From assembly GCA_963693315.1 (NCBI GenBank), contig OY856186.1, positions 74,315,475-74,379,474 on the forward strand: DNA of 64,000 bases, in the 5' to 3' direction. The notes under the pieces are model-generated. The model saw only the letters and a program-made list of their open reading frames with translations. It had not been told where the DNA came from and did not search any database. Source of the DNA: Diogma glabrata (Eukaryota; Arthropoda; Insecta; Diptera; Cylindrotomidae). Made by a program: the position numbers and the translations under genes. Below, one piece after another: positions 34,340 to 46,269 of this stretch (positions are counted from its first letter, which is position 1; the number at the start of each line of letters is the position of its first letter).

Positions 34340-34552
34340 TTAATTTATTCCAAGTTTGCTTTTGAATGAATTTTAATCACTTTATACTGGAATGAGAGTT
34401 TATGCTTTATATAAAAAAATAAAATTATTACTTCAAGCATCAACATCTAGAGTTTTAATTTGTAAGTTCGGACAAAGCCACCAAAATATAGAAGTTCACT
34501 TCATAAGTAGTTGAAGGTTTGGCATTTCAACTTTTGGCGCCCCCGTGTGGAC
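34340..34552 (+). promoter_or_regulatory. Putative 5' LTR end and primer-binding site of BEL/Pao
   Basis: TGGCGCCCCCGTGTGGAC at 34535-34552 sits where a primer-binding site should lie, ahead of gag, and its first eight bases match the 3' end complement of tRNA-Lys. Upstream, TTTATATAAAAAAATAAAAT (34404-34427) could supply promoter and polyadenylation signals. The LTR start is not defined because a LINE fragment occupies sequence up to about 34335. No second LTR copy was found downstream. Confidence 0.45.
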
Positions 34553-34829
34553 TTTTCGTTCGTGCGTATAGACAAACGGCCAGGGGTTGGTGATAACGTT
34601 TATGTGGTGGTGTGGAGTTTAATAGAACAAACAACTGTAAAGTCGTCCGGAATCGGCCTTAGCCAAGGTGTTGGGTTGGACGGTGACAGTGAAAGAAGTT
34701 TGTTCTAACCTCGACCATCTAGAATTTTGGAGAAATATTTTTGCTGCATAGAAAATCAATTGCTACCAGCTTGAATAAACTCAAGAATGCTAGAAATACT
34801 TTTCGTGGTTAACTCGTACAATAAATGAG

Positions 34830-35960
34830 GTGGAAATGGAGTTAGCGGCTCGAGAAGTGGATACAATTATCTTGAAAACAAAATACGAAAGATTAAATGA
34901 GTTGCAAGTCAAAATACAAGATGTGGATCAATCTATTTTTAATAAATTATTGGCTAACGAAAACACCACCGTCGAAGAGAGAATGTTGGAATCAGAATCA
35001 GCCGAAGATATTATGACTAACATGGTGGAGATGAAGTTGAAGATTGACAAGCAAATTTCTGAAATCGAAAATAACGTTAATGAAGACAGAGTATCCACAG
35101 ATAGTTCGATTGGCCATTCTAAACGACGATAAAGTAATAGATTGGCTGGGATGGTGGGCTCAATTTGAAAAGATTCACAACGATGACGAATTGACTAGTG
35201 CCGATAAATTTCAATATTTAATTCAGTCAATGGAACCGGAAACAATGGGTGAAGAAATCGTCAAAGGATTTCCCGCAACCGAAGATAATTACCCGCAGGT
35301 CATTGACGTGTTAAAAGAAAGATTCGGTAAAAAGAAGATCTTGATTCAAGTACCTACACGTAAGAGTTTTATCAGATAGTTATGAACAATATCAGCTCAT
35401 ATTACAGTGTGTCAACAATCTACAACAGATTAGTTTGTCATATCCGGTCGCTCGAGTCTTTAAAGATAACAGTTGAACAAGCATCTTTATTTCTTTGTCC
35501 TATGGTGGAATCAAGCTTACCAGAAGACATTATGGTAGCTTGGCTACGAAGAAGTCCATTGTATGAGAAAAATGGTTCTCAGGAAAATCCGCCGAAGTGT
35601 GAACTCGACTTCTTATTGGAATTTCTTCGTCAAGAGGTTGAGAGAGAAGAACAAAGAGCATTAACAAAATCTGGTTTCAAGAAGAGGGAAGTTAATATAC
35701 CGACTGCAGCCAATCTACATGTTGGCGAAACAAAAATTAGAATGCATATTTTGTGGGAGACAGCCTCTCGAGAATTTAATACCGCAAAAGAATGGTCATT
35801 GGACGACAAGTTTAAGAAAAAAAAAGAGAAGAAAGTTTGTCACCCATGTCTCCAACCAGCCAGGCCATCGAAAGGTATACTGCAAAGTAAAAGTGTCATG
35901 TTCCGGTTGTCTTTATCAACATTTTCATATCTTATGCCCTGATTCACCAAAGAATAAGAA
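34830..35960 (+). pseudogene. BEL/Pao gag
   Basis: The first frame (34830-35132) encodes an acidic, helical N-terminal segment. It shifts near 35100 into DWLGWWAQFEKIHNDDELTS, KFQYLIQSM and RFGKKKILIQV (35044-35379), then into YNRLVCHIRSLESLKITVEQ and PMVESSLPEDIMVAWLR (35382-35942). This is the DUF1759 capsid-like order of BEL/Pao gag. A zinc-knuckle tract follows: CIFCG in the frame from 35719, then QPGHRKVYCKVKVSCSGC. Three frame changes across it mean no single protein can be made. Confidence 0.88.
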
Positions 35961-36055
35961 AATCGTTTCACTTCCGTCGAATATAGTTACCAGCAATGCA
36001 GTTTGTAACGCTTCAACTGTTATGGTGGTTTTGAAAACAATTCTGATCTCAACTG

Positions 36056-36529
36056 ATGCTAAGAATGGTCCGATCACTGCTCGTGATCTTGTTGCTGGAT
36101 GATGGTAGTCATCGAAGTTATATTACCACCGAGTTGCTCAGTCGTACCAATAGCAAAGAAATTGGGAAAGTTTTCGAACGAAATACTCTTTTCGGAGGAA
36201 TATTGAGCGAAATCGAAGAAAGAACGAGGCCTGAAGTAATCCTAGAAGGATGGAAAATGACTCCGAACTATACCGTGGAATCGGTCAATAAATCAAAAAT
36301 TACCGGCGAAATCAGAAAATTACCAAAAGGACCATGGCTGAAAGAGTTGAAGGAACAAAATATTTACATAAATAACTATGGGTCACGAAATGAAAAAGTT
36401 GATATACTCATCGGTGCCGATCTAATCCCGAAATTGTCAACGAACAATAGCATTTCATTGAGTGGTGGTCTACAAGCAGTCGAAACAGTTTTTGACTGGA
36501 CAATAATGGATCCCATAGCCTGTATGTAG
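36056..36529 (+). pseudogene. BEL/Pao aspartic protease region
   Basis: LLLDDGSHRSYI near residue 9-20 carries the D.G active-site loop of the BEL/Pao (A17-type) protease; LLDDGSQRSYI is the usual form. Downstream, VDILIGADLIPKL and GLQAVETVFDWTIMDP match the conserved IGAD...AVET..GWT tail of the protease-RT junction. The frame differs from gag and from the following RT. The stop at 36527 separates it from the RT frame. Confidence 0.88.
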
Positions 36530-36555
36530 CTGTAGATGTTCAGTTAAATACATCG

Positions 36556-37215
36556 ATGCATCTGGTTTTATCTCAGATAGACGAAATAAATATTAGTCAG
36601 TTATGGGATTTAGAGAGCATCGGGATTCGTGATCCAGTAGAGGTCAAAACTATTGGCGCGAGAAGTTTTCAAACAAATCAACACTTCCTGCAGACAGTTT
36701 CTCGTGAAGAAGATGGTAGGTTTTTGATAGAACTACCTTGGGACAAAGGAATTCAGCAAATACTAAACAATTTTGGGTTAGTTAAGAAACGAGTAACCAG
36801 CATAACTCAAAAATTGAAAGCGAATGGCATGTATGAAATATACGAAGAATTGTTCAAACAGTTGGAACAAAAAGGATTCATCGAAGAAGCTACCATCGAA
36901 AATATTGACTTAGACAAATGTAACTTTAGTCCGCACTATCAAGTATATAAGCCCGAAAACAAGACTACACCAGTCAGACCGGTTGTTGATACATCGTGTA
37001 AAATGGGAAGACATCCATCTTTGAATGAATGCTTGGAGAAAGGACCGGATGTCATCGAAGTATTGGTTGCTGTTTTCATTCGTTTCAGATTGGGTCCGAT
37101 TGGTGTCATCACGGATATTATAAAAGCGTTTCCAATGATTGCAGTTCAAAATAAAGATCAAGATTATCTGTTGTTTTTGGATTGGTATGAAGTCCATTTA
37201 TTCTGGGTGCAGTAA
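36556..37215 (+). pseudogene. BEL/Pao reverse transcriptase, N-terminal half
   Basis: A 219-codon open frame reads LWDLESIGIRDP, RFLIELPWDKGIQQILNNFG, then NFSPHYQVYKPENKTTPVR, SLNECLEKGPDV, FIRFRLGPIGVITDIIKAFP and IAVQNKDQDYLLFL. These are BEL/Pao RT landmarks: PHH.V.K..S.T..R, SLND.L..GP, LLRFR....I..DI.KA(F/Y) motif A. The catalytic Asp of motif A is present. It is the longest uninterrupted pol segment in the window. Confidence 0.92.
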
Positions 37216-37714
37216 TTAACAATCATTTGGATAATGTTAACAACGATGACAAGGCGATGGCTCTAAAACTGAAGAAATCTCTGTATGTGGATAATAGTGT
37301 GACATCAGTCAACTTCATGGAAGAATGTGAAGATTTTAAATCACGAGCTGTTCGTATATATCAGCCAATATCAGCAAAATTAGAATTACGCGACAGTGGG
37401 AGCTTGGTGGTGTATTGGGATCTCAGTTGGAACAAAATTTTGAGGAGTCAGACGACGACAATTTCGCTCATTTTTCATTCCCGAAAGTTACCGAACAACC
37501 AGATGAAACCGTAACATCAGTTCTTGGTATGAAATGGGATAAGCAAAGAGATCTTATTTCATGTGGTTCATTTCCAACGATGCCAGGGAATGTAAAAAAG
37601 CGATCGTTATTAGCAGCCGTAAATAAGATATTCGATCCGTTGGAAATTTTGTCACTAGCGATAGTATTAAACAATTATTCACTAAAACTAAACAATTGGG
37701 CTTTTAATGTGTAA
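37205..37714 (+). pseudogene. BEL/Pao RT C-terminal part, truncated
   Basis: The frame from about 37206 reads VINNHLDNVNNDDKAMAL then LYVDNSVTSVNFMEECEDF, where YVDN is the BEL-type form of RT motif C. Frame 37415-37714 gives VTSVLGMKWDKQRDLIS and KRSLLAAVNKIFDPLEILS, the VLG(L/M).W....D and FDPLG.LSP blocks at the start of the connection/RNase H part. Coding similarity ends at about 37700; RNase H, integrase and the 3' LTR are missing. About 100-150 codons between motif A and motif C are absent. Confidence 0.88.
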
Positions 37715-40700
37715 TGTTACAACTTAAATTAAGTCTGAAATCTACAAAATTTCGTAACCATAAAGTGTACATACACATATCAAGTCAAAAGTAGCTATAT
37801 CATAATTTTAAAAAATGTTTTATTTTGATATAATTTTCCTAACAAAACTAAATTATAATTGGTCACATGACCAATAAAAGACACATTTCTCTCGAGAATA
37901 CACTTTTTTTGTATTTGTTAATAAATCAATTGCAATAGAAAGTAAAATTATCTTAGTTTTGCTCTACACGATTAATTGATATAAATTTAATTAAGATTAG
38001 ACGTTCATAAAAATGATTAAGTTGATTATATTACCATAATTATATCAAGTGTACAAAAATGTGTGAAAATTCCCTGGAGACGTATGACCGTGTGTTTGTT
38101 TTAGATTAAAATTTAATCACAGTGAAAATTCAATAGACAGTAACACTTTTTTAAGAGATACTTAAGTGAAACTAAAATTTATGAGGTCTAGTGTATCTAA
38201 CAAGATATAAGTGTACTCATTAATAATTAAATAAGTAAAATTTAAAATTAAGACCGAAAGGTTGGTAAGGGACAGATGAAACAACGATTGTTCTCTAGAG
38301 AGCAAAGTTCCTCATAAAAAAAAGTTCCCTATAGAAACCTTTACGGTCAGCGTTACATGAAAGTCTAATAAAAATCATCAGAGTGTATGGTGATCCCCGA
38401 ATGTTTTGGAGAAAAAATTTAATTGCGAATTGTATTCCCCAAAAATACTTCAAACTTATTTTCTAACAAAAACCATTACAAATAGCAGATGTCAGTTGTT
38501 AGGGCTCCTTAGAGTTGCAGTACCAAATAAACCATTAGTAAACTGGGCAGTGCCAGTTAATGAATATTCCTACAATAATGATTATTAAAATTAGTTTTAT
38601 TACAAGCAAATGCATTATTCCCCTAAAATGACAAACATGTAGCTACCCATCCTGCAGATAAGAATAAAAATCCTGGAAAGAATTATTTGCATCTAAGGTT
38701 TTTGGTCAACACAGTTAATTTTAGGGAGCAAGCTTGAACTACAAATGCAATTATATCGCAGAGAGCATTAGCGGCATTAAAGAGTAGCTTAAGAGCAAAA
38801 GAAGGAGAGGGAGAGGAAGAGAGTGAAAGAGAGAGGGAGAGAGGGAGAGAGAGAGAATTTTATTTTACTAGCAATGTGGCAATGTGTCAACATATAAATA
38901 TTAACGTAGTTAACAGGAGCGATCTATGCACTAGCACCCTAATTAAACTTTAACACAGAGAGACAAATTACACTTTAAAACATAGGATGGGCCTACGCTT
39001 TTAGAAGAACTTCGTTACGAATATATAATGCTATATCTGTAAGTTGAATGTGCGATTTAATCAAATAATTTTTCTTTATAGTCTTTTTCGATGTCCTTCT
39101 CAAAGATTGACCATACCTTTCATTTTCGTTTTGTATTTAAAATTTGTCTAAACTTTTGGAATACTAACCATTTTCACCCGTTACCCAACATTATTCCAAT
39201 AAATCATAAAAATTAAATAAGATAATTTGTTCAAAAAAATGTAAGAGAAAAAACTAACGTTATCTGTGTCAATCCGAACGATCCAATATTTGATCTAAAA
39301 AAAAATATTGAGCGGTTATATCCATACATATATGTTTTGCAAAATCACTGAGTTTGGATAGATTCGTAAATTTGGCATTGATTAATTGCGGAAATGAAAG
39401 CAAATAAAAGAAATGAAAAGAAAAACGCAAAATTGGATTTGAGAAGCAAAAAAAAATTTTTTTTGGAAGATTCAACTCCAAGAAGAAAAGAAGTTAATTT
39501 TGAATTTCATTTATTTCTGTATAGTGAGTGAGTGAACTGTGGGAGGCGTTGGTTTTATTGTAAAAAAATTGAAATAATAAAGTATTTGTATGTATATGGT
39601 ATGTATATACATATTTGTTCAGTTCTTGAAAGATATCGTAAAAGAAATAAAAATAATTTAAAACTAAAATAAAAATTATCTACGCAAATTAAAACATTTT
39701 TTGTGAATGTTTATGTGCAGTATCAGACATAAGAAAATATAATAATATTCGCCTTGAGGTTGAACATCGAAGAGACGAAATAAAAAAAAGTTTTTGCAAT
39801 AACTTATTTTTTATGTAATTTAGGTATTTTATAGATTAAATCAATTAATAGAGCATACATTTTATTATGTCCGACGACAAAAGGGAATTTTTTTCAAATA
39901 TACTTGTCTCGTTCTGTTTTACTCTTCTTCTTGGTTTTGTTAGCCTTGAGGTAGAAAATACCTGATATTGATACCAAAACTTTATTATTTTGACCGATTG
40001 ATGAATTACGTTATTTTTTATATGAAAATCAAAAGAATCAGTATTTATATTTAATTTGTAACGATGAATTTATGTTGGACAGACAATAGTGTTATCTGAT
40101 TGAGAGTCTGGTGAAGAGTTAAATTATTTTACTTATTAAATTTTTTGAAATTTAAAATTTATGGTTTTAAAAGAAAATCTGAATATGATAAAATTTTCAT
40201 CAAAAGTTAGCCCCAGAAGCAACATACATGAATATAGTGCAGAATATTCATTATAGTTTGTCTCGTCATTTTTGTGACTAAAGAAATTGTTTTAACCTTA
40301 CACGAAAAGAACAACTATTTAAAGTAATATTGCAATAAGAATTACTTATTGGTTACTCTAGAATCAATACCATGAATGCAACATTTTTTTAAACTTGGAA
40401 GCAGAATAATTGTCTTAAAAAGCCATTCAACACACCAACACCAGAAAATATTAAGACCAATTCAAGAACAAAAACAGAACATAAATAAACAAACAACTTG
40501 TCGTAGAATGCACCCAGGTTAGTAGTTCTCAAGAGATCAATCTTAAAGAACGAAATAGATAGCGAACAGTGACCGATTATCGAAATAACGATAAATGGCA
40601 CTTTTTTTCTGTGAATTGAGGAAGTCTTAAACTAGCTAGGTAGTTCTAAGTACCAAATCCATCAAGGGGATATCAACGAATTCTAATAAGTACAGAAAAG

Positions 40701-42480
40701 CGTGAACACATCTTCCAGTCAACTTCAGAACAAGCTACGTTTGGGTAAACCACATACCCATAAAACATATCTCACTTAACCTGCCCACTGGAATTACAAA
40801 GGATCTTTTCGAAATCAAATACCGTGTTTTACTACTATCGTGTTTTATAGAATCTGCTACCAGTCACCGGTGGTCTTTGTGTATGCATGCTGTGTATCCA
40901 TGCACAAGAATATGGGAAAACAATAAATAAATATTAAGTTTTCAGCTTTATATGTTGGTTAGTTGACTGCCATAAAAATTAGCATCTCTGTTCACAAAGT
41001 GAAGGAATATTGATACAAATTGATCTTAAGATAATATGATTTGCATAGGACAAGATATTCGGGACATTTAAGCCCAATAAATCAATTGCTACTTTTATAA
41101 CTGAATTATACAATCGGCAATTGATATTTGATCATATCGGAAACAAGAGTGCAACTCGAGTCTAAACTCACTCTCTGAAAATCTACAAATATAGTCAAAA
41201 TTTAATTTAAGCTGAAATATATTGTGTGAAAAAAAATTAGAATCAAAGTTCAAAAGTTTTCCAAACTATTCACCTTCACATATATAATATGCATGGTTTA
41301 GGTGATTAGATAAAATGACATTAACTTTAACTGTTATGTGTGTGATAGCTAAAGCTTTACATTTTAACTGTTATTTTAGTGAGAAAATTGTATAGTAACT
41401 ACAAATTTTTAAATTTTATAAGTAATGATTTACTGTTGAAATTATTAAGAACTGACACAGATGCACAAAAATGTGGAAAATAGCCAAAAAGAAAATTTTC
41501 AGAACTTTGCAGAATCGATTAAACAAGTTAGCCGAAAATAATCTAAGGGTAACTGACATACAATATGATATCTAAAACCAAAAACTTACCAATGCACAGA
41601 TTTTAGTTTCAATGGGATTTTTTGTATCAATCCTTGTGTTATTTACCTGAAAATAAAAAAACAAATTATTAGCTATGGTAATACTTAATTTTATTATTGG
41701 TATTATTTTATTATTGAAATTTGTGAATACAATTCAAAATATGTATTAATGGTACAATGAAGTTCCAAAATAAACCATATATGGTTCTTAAAATAATTTT
41801 TTCAGTTATGTTCTTTTACAATTAACTGTTTCGCAATATCTCTCATCATTATCAAGCATTTAATTACGAAATTATATACCTAAGACTTCTTGTATTGTTT
41901 AACATTATAACATTATGGTTAATCCTTCATTCTTCTTTAGTTTATCGCTACCACAGTACAGCATTCACTTCTGCACAAAAATATTAAAACAAAAAATATC
42001 ATCGCAATCAACCAATTATTATCATCTATGCTTTCTTTCATTTAACATTTGATTTTATTTTATTATTGTTATCTAATTCATAATTATTATTATAATCCAA
42101 TAACTATATAGTAATTAAATACATAAACAGATTATTAATATCTCACATTCTATCATAATGAAAAATAGTTGTTTTAAAGAAAATATAGGATTATCGGAGA
42201 AACAAGTGCATTGCTTTATGTAGGTTGCAATTCACACGTTGTCGTTGTAGGGAATTTGTTTTATTTACTCAAAAAGTTTGAGTTAAGCCTATGATATTAT
42301 TCGATGGTGGAGGGACTGAAGATATATTGATGTCATTGGAAATATCAAACCCAATCGAGATCCACTCTTTGAATGCGTCGTTTCTGGCGTATTCGCAAAT
42401 CATATCGTTCTAACACTATCTCTTCATTTTGTACGCTCTCAAATAACCTAAAATATCCTGCCAAAGTTGGAGCTATTGAA
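37715..42480. other. No recognisable gene
   Basis: A+T-rich with only short frames (for example 38406-38588, 39269-39481 minus, 40389-40601 minus) lacking domains. A small palindrome TTGGTCACATGACCAA lies at about 37858-37873. I see no RNA gene, terminal inverted repeat or LTR pair. Confidence 0.5.
38795..38857. repeat. GA-rich microsatellite
   Basis: Purine-only run of GAGAG, GGAGAG and GAAAGAGAG blocks, interrupted by one T. Simple sequence; its purine/pyrimidine asymmetry is strong. Confidence 0.9.
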
Positions 42481-42484
42481 TCAA

Positions 42485-42785
42485 ACCCGGATTAAACTGC
42501 TGGACAGTAGAGCACTTTTCAGTGTCATCGGTGGTGCGATCGCTTAAGAAATGTTACAAACTGCTCATCTTCTTACTAGCTCCACAGCCAAAATCAGAAC
42601 TGCAGATTACACCAGCCAAAAAGTTATTAGCTGTCTCACCACCAATGTTTAGTTCAAGGCCCGTAGTAGTTCTCTTGATTTTTATGTCATCCTTTTTCTT
42701 ACCCGGGATTTATATTTGGGTATTGATTTTTTCAAAACTTTCAAGTTATTAGATCATGTCCGGTTTGCATCTTCCTTTGATTAAT
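42485..42785 (+). pseudogene. Gypsy aspartic protease (same family as minus copy)
   Basis: In the frame from 42494 it reads KLLDSRALFSVIGGAIA, then TAHLLTSSTAKIRTADYTSQ, then DLYLGIDFFKTFKLLDHV. The protease active site DSG is changed to DSR at 42503-42511. Three in-frame stops are present. The 42522-42752 frame is an offset shadow of this region. Similarity to 18133-18409 (minus) covers the QK(L/V)I.CLTT and LYLG(I/F)DFF parts. Confidence 0.8.
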
Positions 42786-42859
42786 GTAGGTGACGCTGTG
42801 CCCATAAAACAAAGACACTATCCAACATCACCAGCCTTAGAGAAAAAAAAGGGAGATGA

Positions 42860-43420
42860 GCTGGATTGTATAATGACGCTGGGGGTCATCGAATAAAGTG
42901 CCTGTCCTTGGAGTTCGCCAGGGGTTATTTTACGCTGACCTGGTAAAGTTCACCTCGGTTTAGACTCCCGTATGGTTAATACCGTCACAAAAGAAAATGG
43001 TTATCCCCTTTCCCAAATAGATGGTTTTCTAAAACGCTCACCTCAAGCATCTTTCATCTCCAGTTTGGATTTGAAAGACGCTTTCTGGAAGATTTCCTTG
43101 GCAAAAAACGTCTAGAAAGAAAAATAAGATCACCGCATCTGGTCGACCATTTTACCAGTTTGTAAGGATGCCATTTGGACTGTGCAATTCAGACCATGAC
43201 AAATGAATCAGGTGATCCCTCCTCAATTTAAGGTCCTATGTCTTCGTATATTTAGATGATGTTTTGATCGTTACTGACACCTTTTTAAACCATATCGATT
43301 CATTAAAAGAAGTCGCCAAATTTCTAAGACATGCTAACTTGACAATCAATGTTGAGAAGAGTAATTTCTTAATCCCAGAACCTAAATGCTTCGGCTATCG
43401 TAAAAGGTAGAGATGCATTT
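42860..43420 (+). pseudogene. Gypsy reverse transcriptase
   Basis: Recognisable blocks in order are NTVTKENGYPLSQIDGFL, SSLDLKDAFWKISL (43059-43100, motif A with the catalytic Asp), FYQFVRMPFGLCNS (about 43150-43190) and YVFVYLDDVLIVTD (43237-43278, YLDD at 43249-43260). Frameshifts separate the blocks. The wording is close to the minus-strand copy, so both belong to one family. Confidence 0.88.
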
Positions 43421-43669
43421 AAATAGACGAAAATAAAACTGCCACGATTGCTGAGTTTCCTGTGCCAAACCTAGTGAATCCTGGCTACTAGCGCGATTTA
43501 TTTCTGCGTTCGCCTCATTAACGGCACCAATATCGAATTTGTTAAAAATCTACTAACAAATTAGATGTGAACCCCCAAAGCTTATGTAGCATTTAACTCG
43601 TTAAAGAAAACATCGTCTTCAGCGCCAGCTCTAGTGAATCCTAACTATTTCGAGCAATTTATTCTACAA

Positions 43670-44153
43670 TGCGAGTAATGATGGTGTGTGCTGTACTGGT
43701 ACAGTTGGACAAGTAGGGTGTTATATGTAGAAAAAACTGAACTCAGTACAACGTAATTAATTACTCTGTCAGCGAAAAGGAATGCATTACTGCTATCTTG
43801 GGTATTAAAAGTTCCATGCATACATCAAGGGTTACCCTTTTAAAATCATTACCGATCAAACCTCACTCAAGTGGTTGATGCAGCAAAAAGATCTGTCAGC
43901 TAGGCTGGCACGATATAGCTCGAAGCTGCAAGGATTCACTTTTGATATTGAGCATCGGCGTGGTAAGCTAAGCGTGGTTCCAAATGTTCCTTCAAAGATG
44001 TTCCCCATCGATGTGGTTATCAACGATAAAATTTATGTTTTCAAACTCGGTCAAAAATCTCCTGCTAACACAGTGCCATCGTCCGATTTACGCTCTTCCG
44101 ATGGACTTGTGTATAAAAAACTTAATTTCTCTCATAGTGAACCCGAAGGCTAA
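43670..44153 (+). pseudogene. Gypsy RNase H
   Basis: VSEKECITAILGIKSSMH, then YIKGYPFKIITDQTSLKWLM and, in frame 43875-44153, LSARLARYSSKLQGFTFDIE and HRRGKLSVVPNVPSKMF. These are the YHSYELE..A, F.V.TDH.SLKWL and FDIEHR.G..N.VPDALSR blocks of Gypsy RNase H. The final DALSR is altered to NVPSK. It overlaps the 43984-44184 shadow frame. Confidence 0.88.
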
Positions 44154-44199
44154 ACTTAGAAATTGTAGATTCCAGAACAACTAAGTTGATTTCCTAGGC

Positions 44200-44840
44200 C
44201 CTTAATCATCTTACGCCAACACATGGTAGCATGACAAAAATCTATATAACTTACGTCTATTTTAATTTTGGGCCCGGATGGCCACCATACCTTTACAGCC
44301 TTATACTCCCAACCAGCTTACGCATCAAAGCTAATGAATAGAAGTGTCATCGCTGGATTACGAGCTTATCTGCCCAAAAACCGCCTCTGTGGAACGTGCA
44401 TCTTAGCCTAATTGCTTGTGTTATTCAATGTTCTATACATACGTCAAACTTTAGGTTGTTTTCCCTATAATGCTTCCTTTGGGCTACCCATAATCACTGA
44501 TGAAACGTCCTACTCTTTATTCCGTCGTTTGAATTGTCTGGAAATGAGTGCGGAATCCAGATCAATTATTCAAGATTCGCTCCCAAATTAAAGAATTAAC
44601 CACTGAAACATTAGTGCAAAATGTAGCTCGCTACAATTTGCGTGCCCAAGCCTCTGGTGACATCGTCTTTCATCGAAACTTCATTTTGAGTGACGCAAAA
44701 AATCAGTTAAAGGCCAAATCAGCTCCTCAATTTGTGAAAACCAAAGATATCAGGTTAGTTGGTTACGCATCATATGAACTGGAGGACGATATTTTCCGAC
44801 GATGCGAAATCTATCATACCAAAGACGTGCGTCTGTAGAA
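44200..44840 (+). pseudogene. Gypsy integrase
   Basis: About 44300-44530 reads, through shifts, ANASERVNRSVIAGLRAYLP-like sequence, HTS.GCSPYYASFG-like sequence and SYSLFRRLNCLEMSAESRS, the C-terminal part of the catalytic core and the following spacer. Frame 44548-44838 then carries ETLVQNVARYNLRAQ, GDIVFHRNFILSDA, KAKSAPQFVKTKDIRLVGYA and SYELEDDIFRR with HTKDVR at the end, the C-terminal module. The zinc finger and the first catalytic Asp are deleted: RNase H is followed after only ~100 bp by late core sequence. Confidence 0.8.
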
Positions 44841-46216
44841 TATACTTTCCGCTAGCTCTCCTTTCATTTCCTATTCTCCGAAAAGTCCTTCCCATTTCTT
44901 TTATTCATTGGATTGCCCACTTTTATTCAATCCTAAAATGTTTAGGCCTTTACTTTTTTGTTTGGCTTGGCTGATTCAGTCGGTAGGGCCAGAGAGTCTA
45001 TATCTCGTGGTTTGGGTTCATGCCAGCCTCCTTTTTCGTTTCATAATATTTTTTATGATTCTCAGGACGAATGCAGTCAACCGAATTTCCTCCTTTCGCC
45101 CTGTCCTGTAATGATCCTGTAGAGAGAAAAATACTATCCGCCTAATTCAAATATGGGTTTATACATACTTCTAAAGAATTTTCTTCCCCGTCTATTTACA
45201 ATTTTGTTAAATTCTTAAGTATATTTGTTATTTAAAACTTTTATGTCTGTTACTGGTTAACCAAATTTTTTCACATTTCTTTTGCATTCCATAAATGATA
45301 CAACAAAATGCAACAAAATGATATTTATCGTTGGAATTAAGGTTTTAGTGGTATGGATTGGCCATTTTCTTATTTTTGAATTGTCAGTTGCTGGTTGGGA
45401 GTTGAAATGAACAGCTGGGTTTTAATGGTGTTGTCGTCTGGATTTTGGCCGTGAAATTGATTTACCTTATTAAAAAATTATTTAAAATCAGTTTCTTTTG
45501 ATTGTGTAATGTTTTGTGATAAGTTAATTTTCTTAAAGAAAAATAAAATTGACAAGGGCAAAATGATATAATATTTAAACAGTGATATCAGTTGTTTATG
45601 TAAACCTAATGAGGTTCAAAATAGTATAAGAAAAAGAATGGTCAATTGTATTGTAATAATCCGTATATTTATGTGTAGCAGATAAAGATTGTTAATTTAA
45701 AGTTTAAATAAAACCTCAAAGTTTTAAATTATTTTTATACTTTAAGATAGATAAACGTTCTAAAAATATGTTCTTACGAGACTGGAAAAATAGTTGGAAT
45801 TGTCTTTTAGTCCAATAAAGTTATTTAAAATTTAATCGATTTGTATTTCTATACCATAGATGAGAAGTAATCCTAGGACGTTCTTCACGAACAACAACTA
45901 AAGATAACCACAACAACAAACTCAATGGAGTATGGAGGAAAATCAAGGGCAATGATGTTAACTCAATTTTACTACCAATTTTTGTTTTTTTGTAAATTCA
46001 CTTAAAATGCGCAGATAGCGTACTTATAGTTAAGAAGGTTTGTGGCAAAGCAGACCTCTCTCCTGGACATCCTGAAGGGTGATGTAGATACGCGTTTTTG
46101 GGTTTTTCTTGTAAGGAGATTGGTCGAAATAATTCGCGCCATTAACTAGTGGGGAGAATTTGAGTGCACGACCGAGTGGTAAACATGTACGGGTTACCAG
46201 ATCTCATACAACAAGA
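44841..46216. other. 3' tail of Gypsy copy and A+T-rich spacer
   Basis: Frames 44759-44974 and 44908-45111 extend past the integrase and probably translate 3' sequence of the element; a similar hydrophobic tail follows the integrase in the minus copy. From 45120 on nothing is recognised until the primer-binding site at 46217. The immediately preceding few hundred bases should be the 5' LTR of the next Gypsy element, but no matching second LTR was found. Confidence 0.45.
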
Positions 46217-46234
46217 TGGCGCCTAAAGTGCGGC
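46217..46234 (+). promoter_or_regulatory. tRNA-Lys-type primer-binding site
   Basis: TGGCGCCTAAAGTGCGGC matches the classical Lys primer-binding site (TGGCGCCCAACGTGGGGC) at 15 of 18 positions. CAACAAGA precedes it, so the 5' LTR would end at about 46210-46216. It sits about 280 bp upstream of the gag zinc knuckle, as expected. Confidence 0.7.
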
Positions 46235-46269
46235 TGAAAATAGCTCAATGAGTGAATCTGCTCAATGAA

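Noticed and set aside
33529..34530. A ~1-kb 5' LTR for the BEL/Pao element starting TGTTGGAACTG
   Set aside because: 33840-34335 reads as an R1-like LINE on the minus strand, so it cannot all be LTR; only the last ~200 bp remain possible.
37858..37873. TTGGTCACATGACCAA palindrome as an operator or element end
   Set aside because: A single 7-bp stem without partners, expected by chance in a window of this size.
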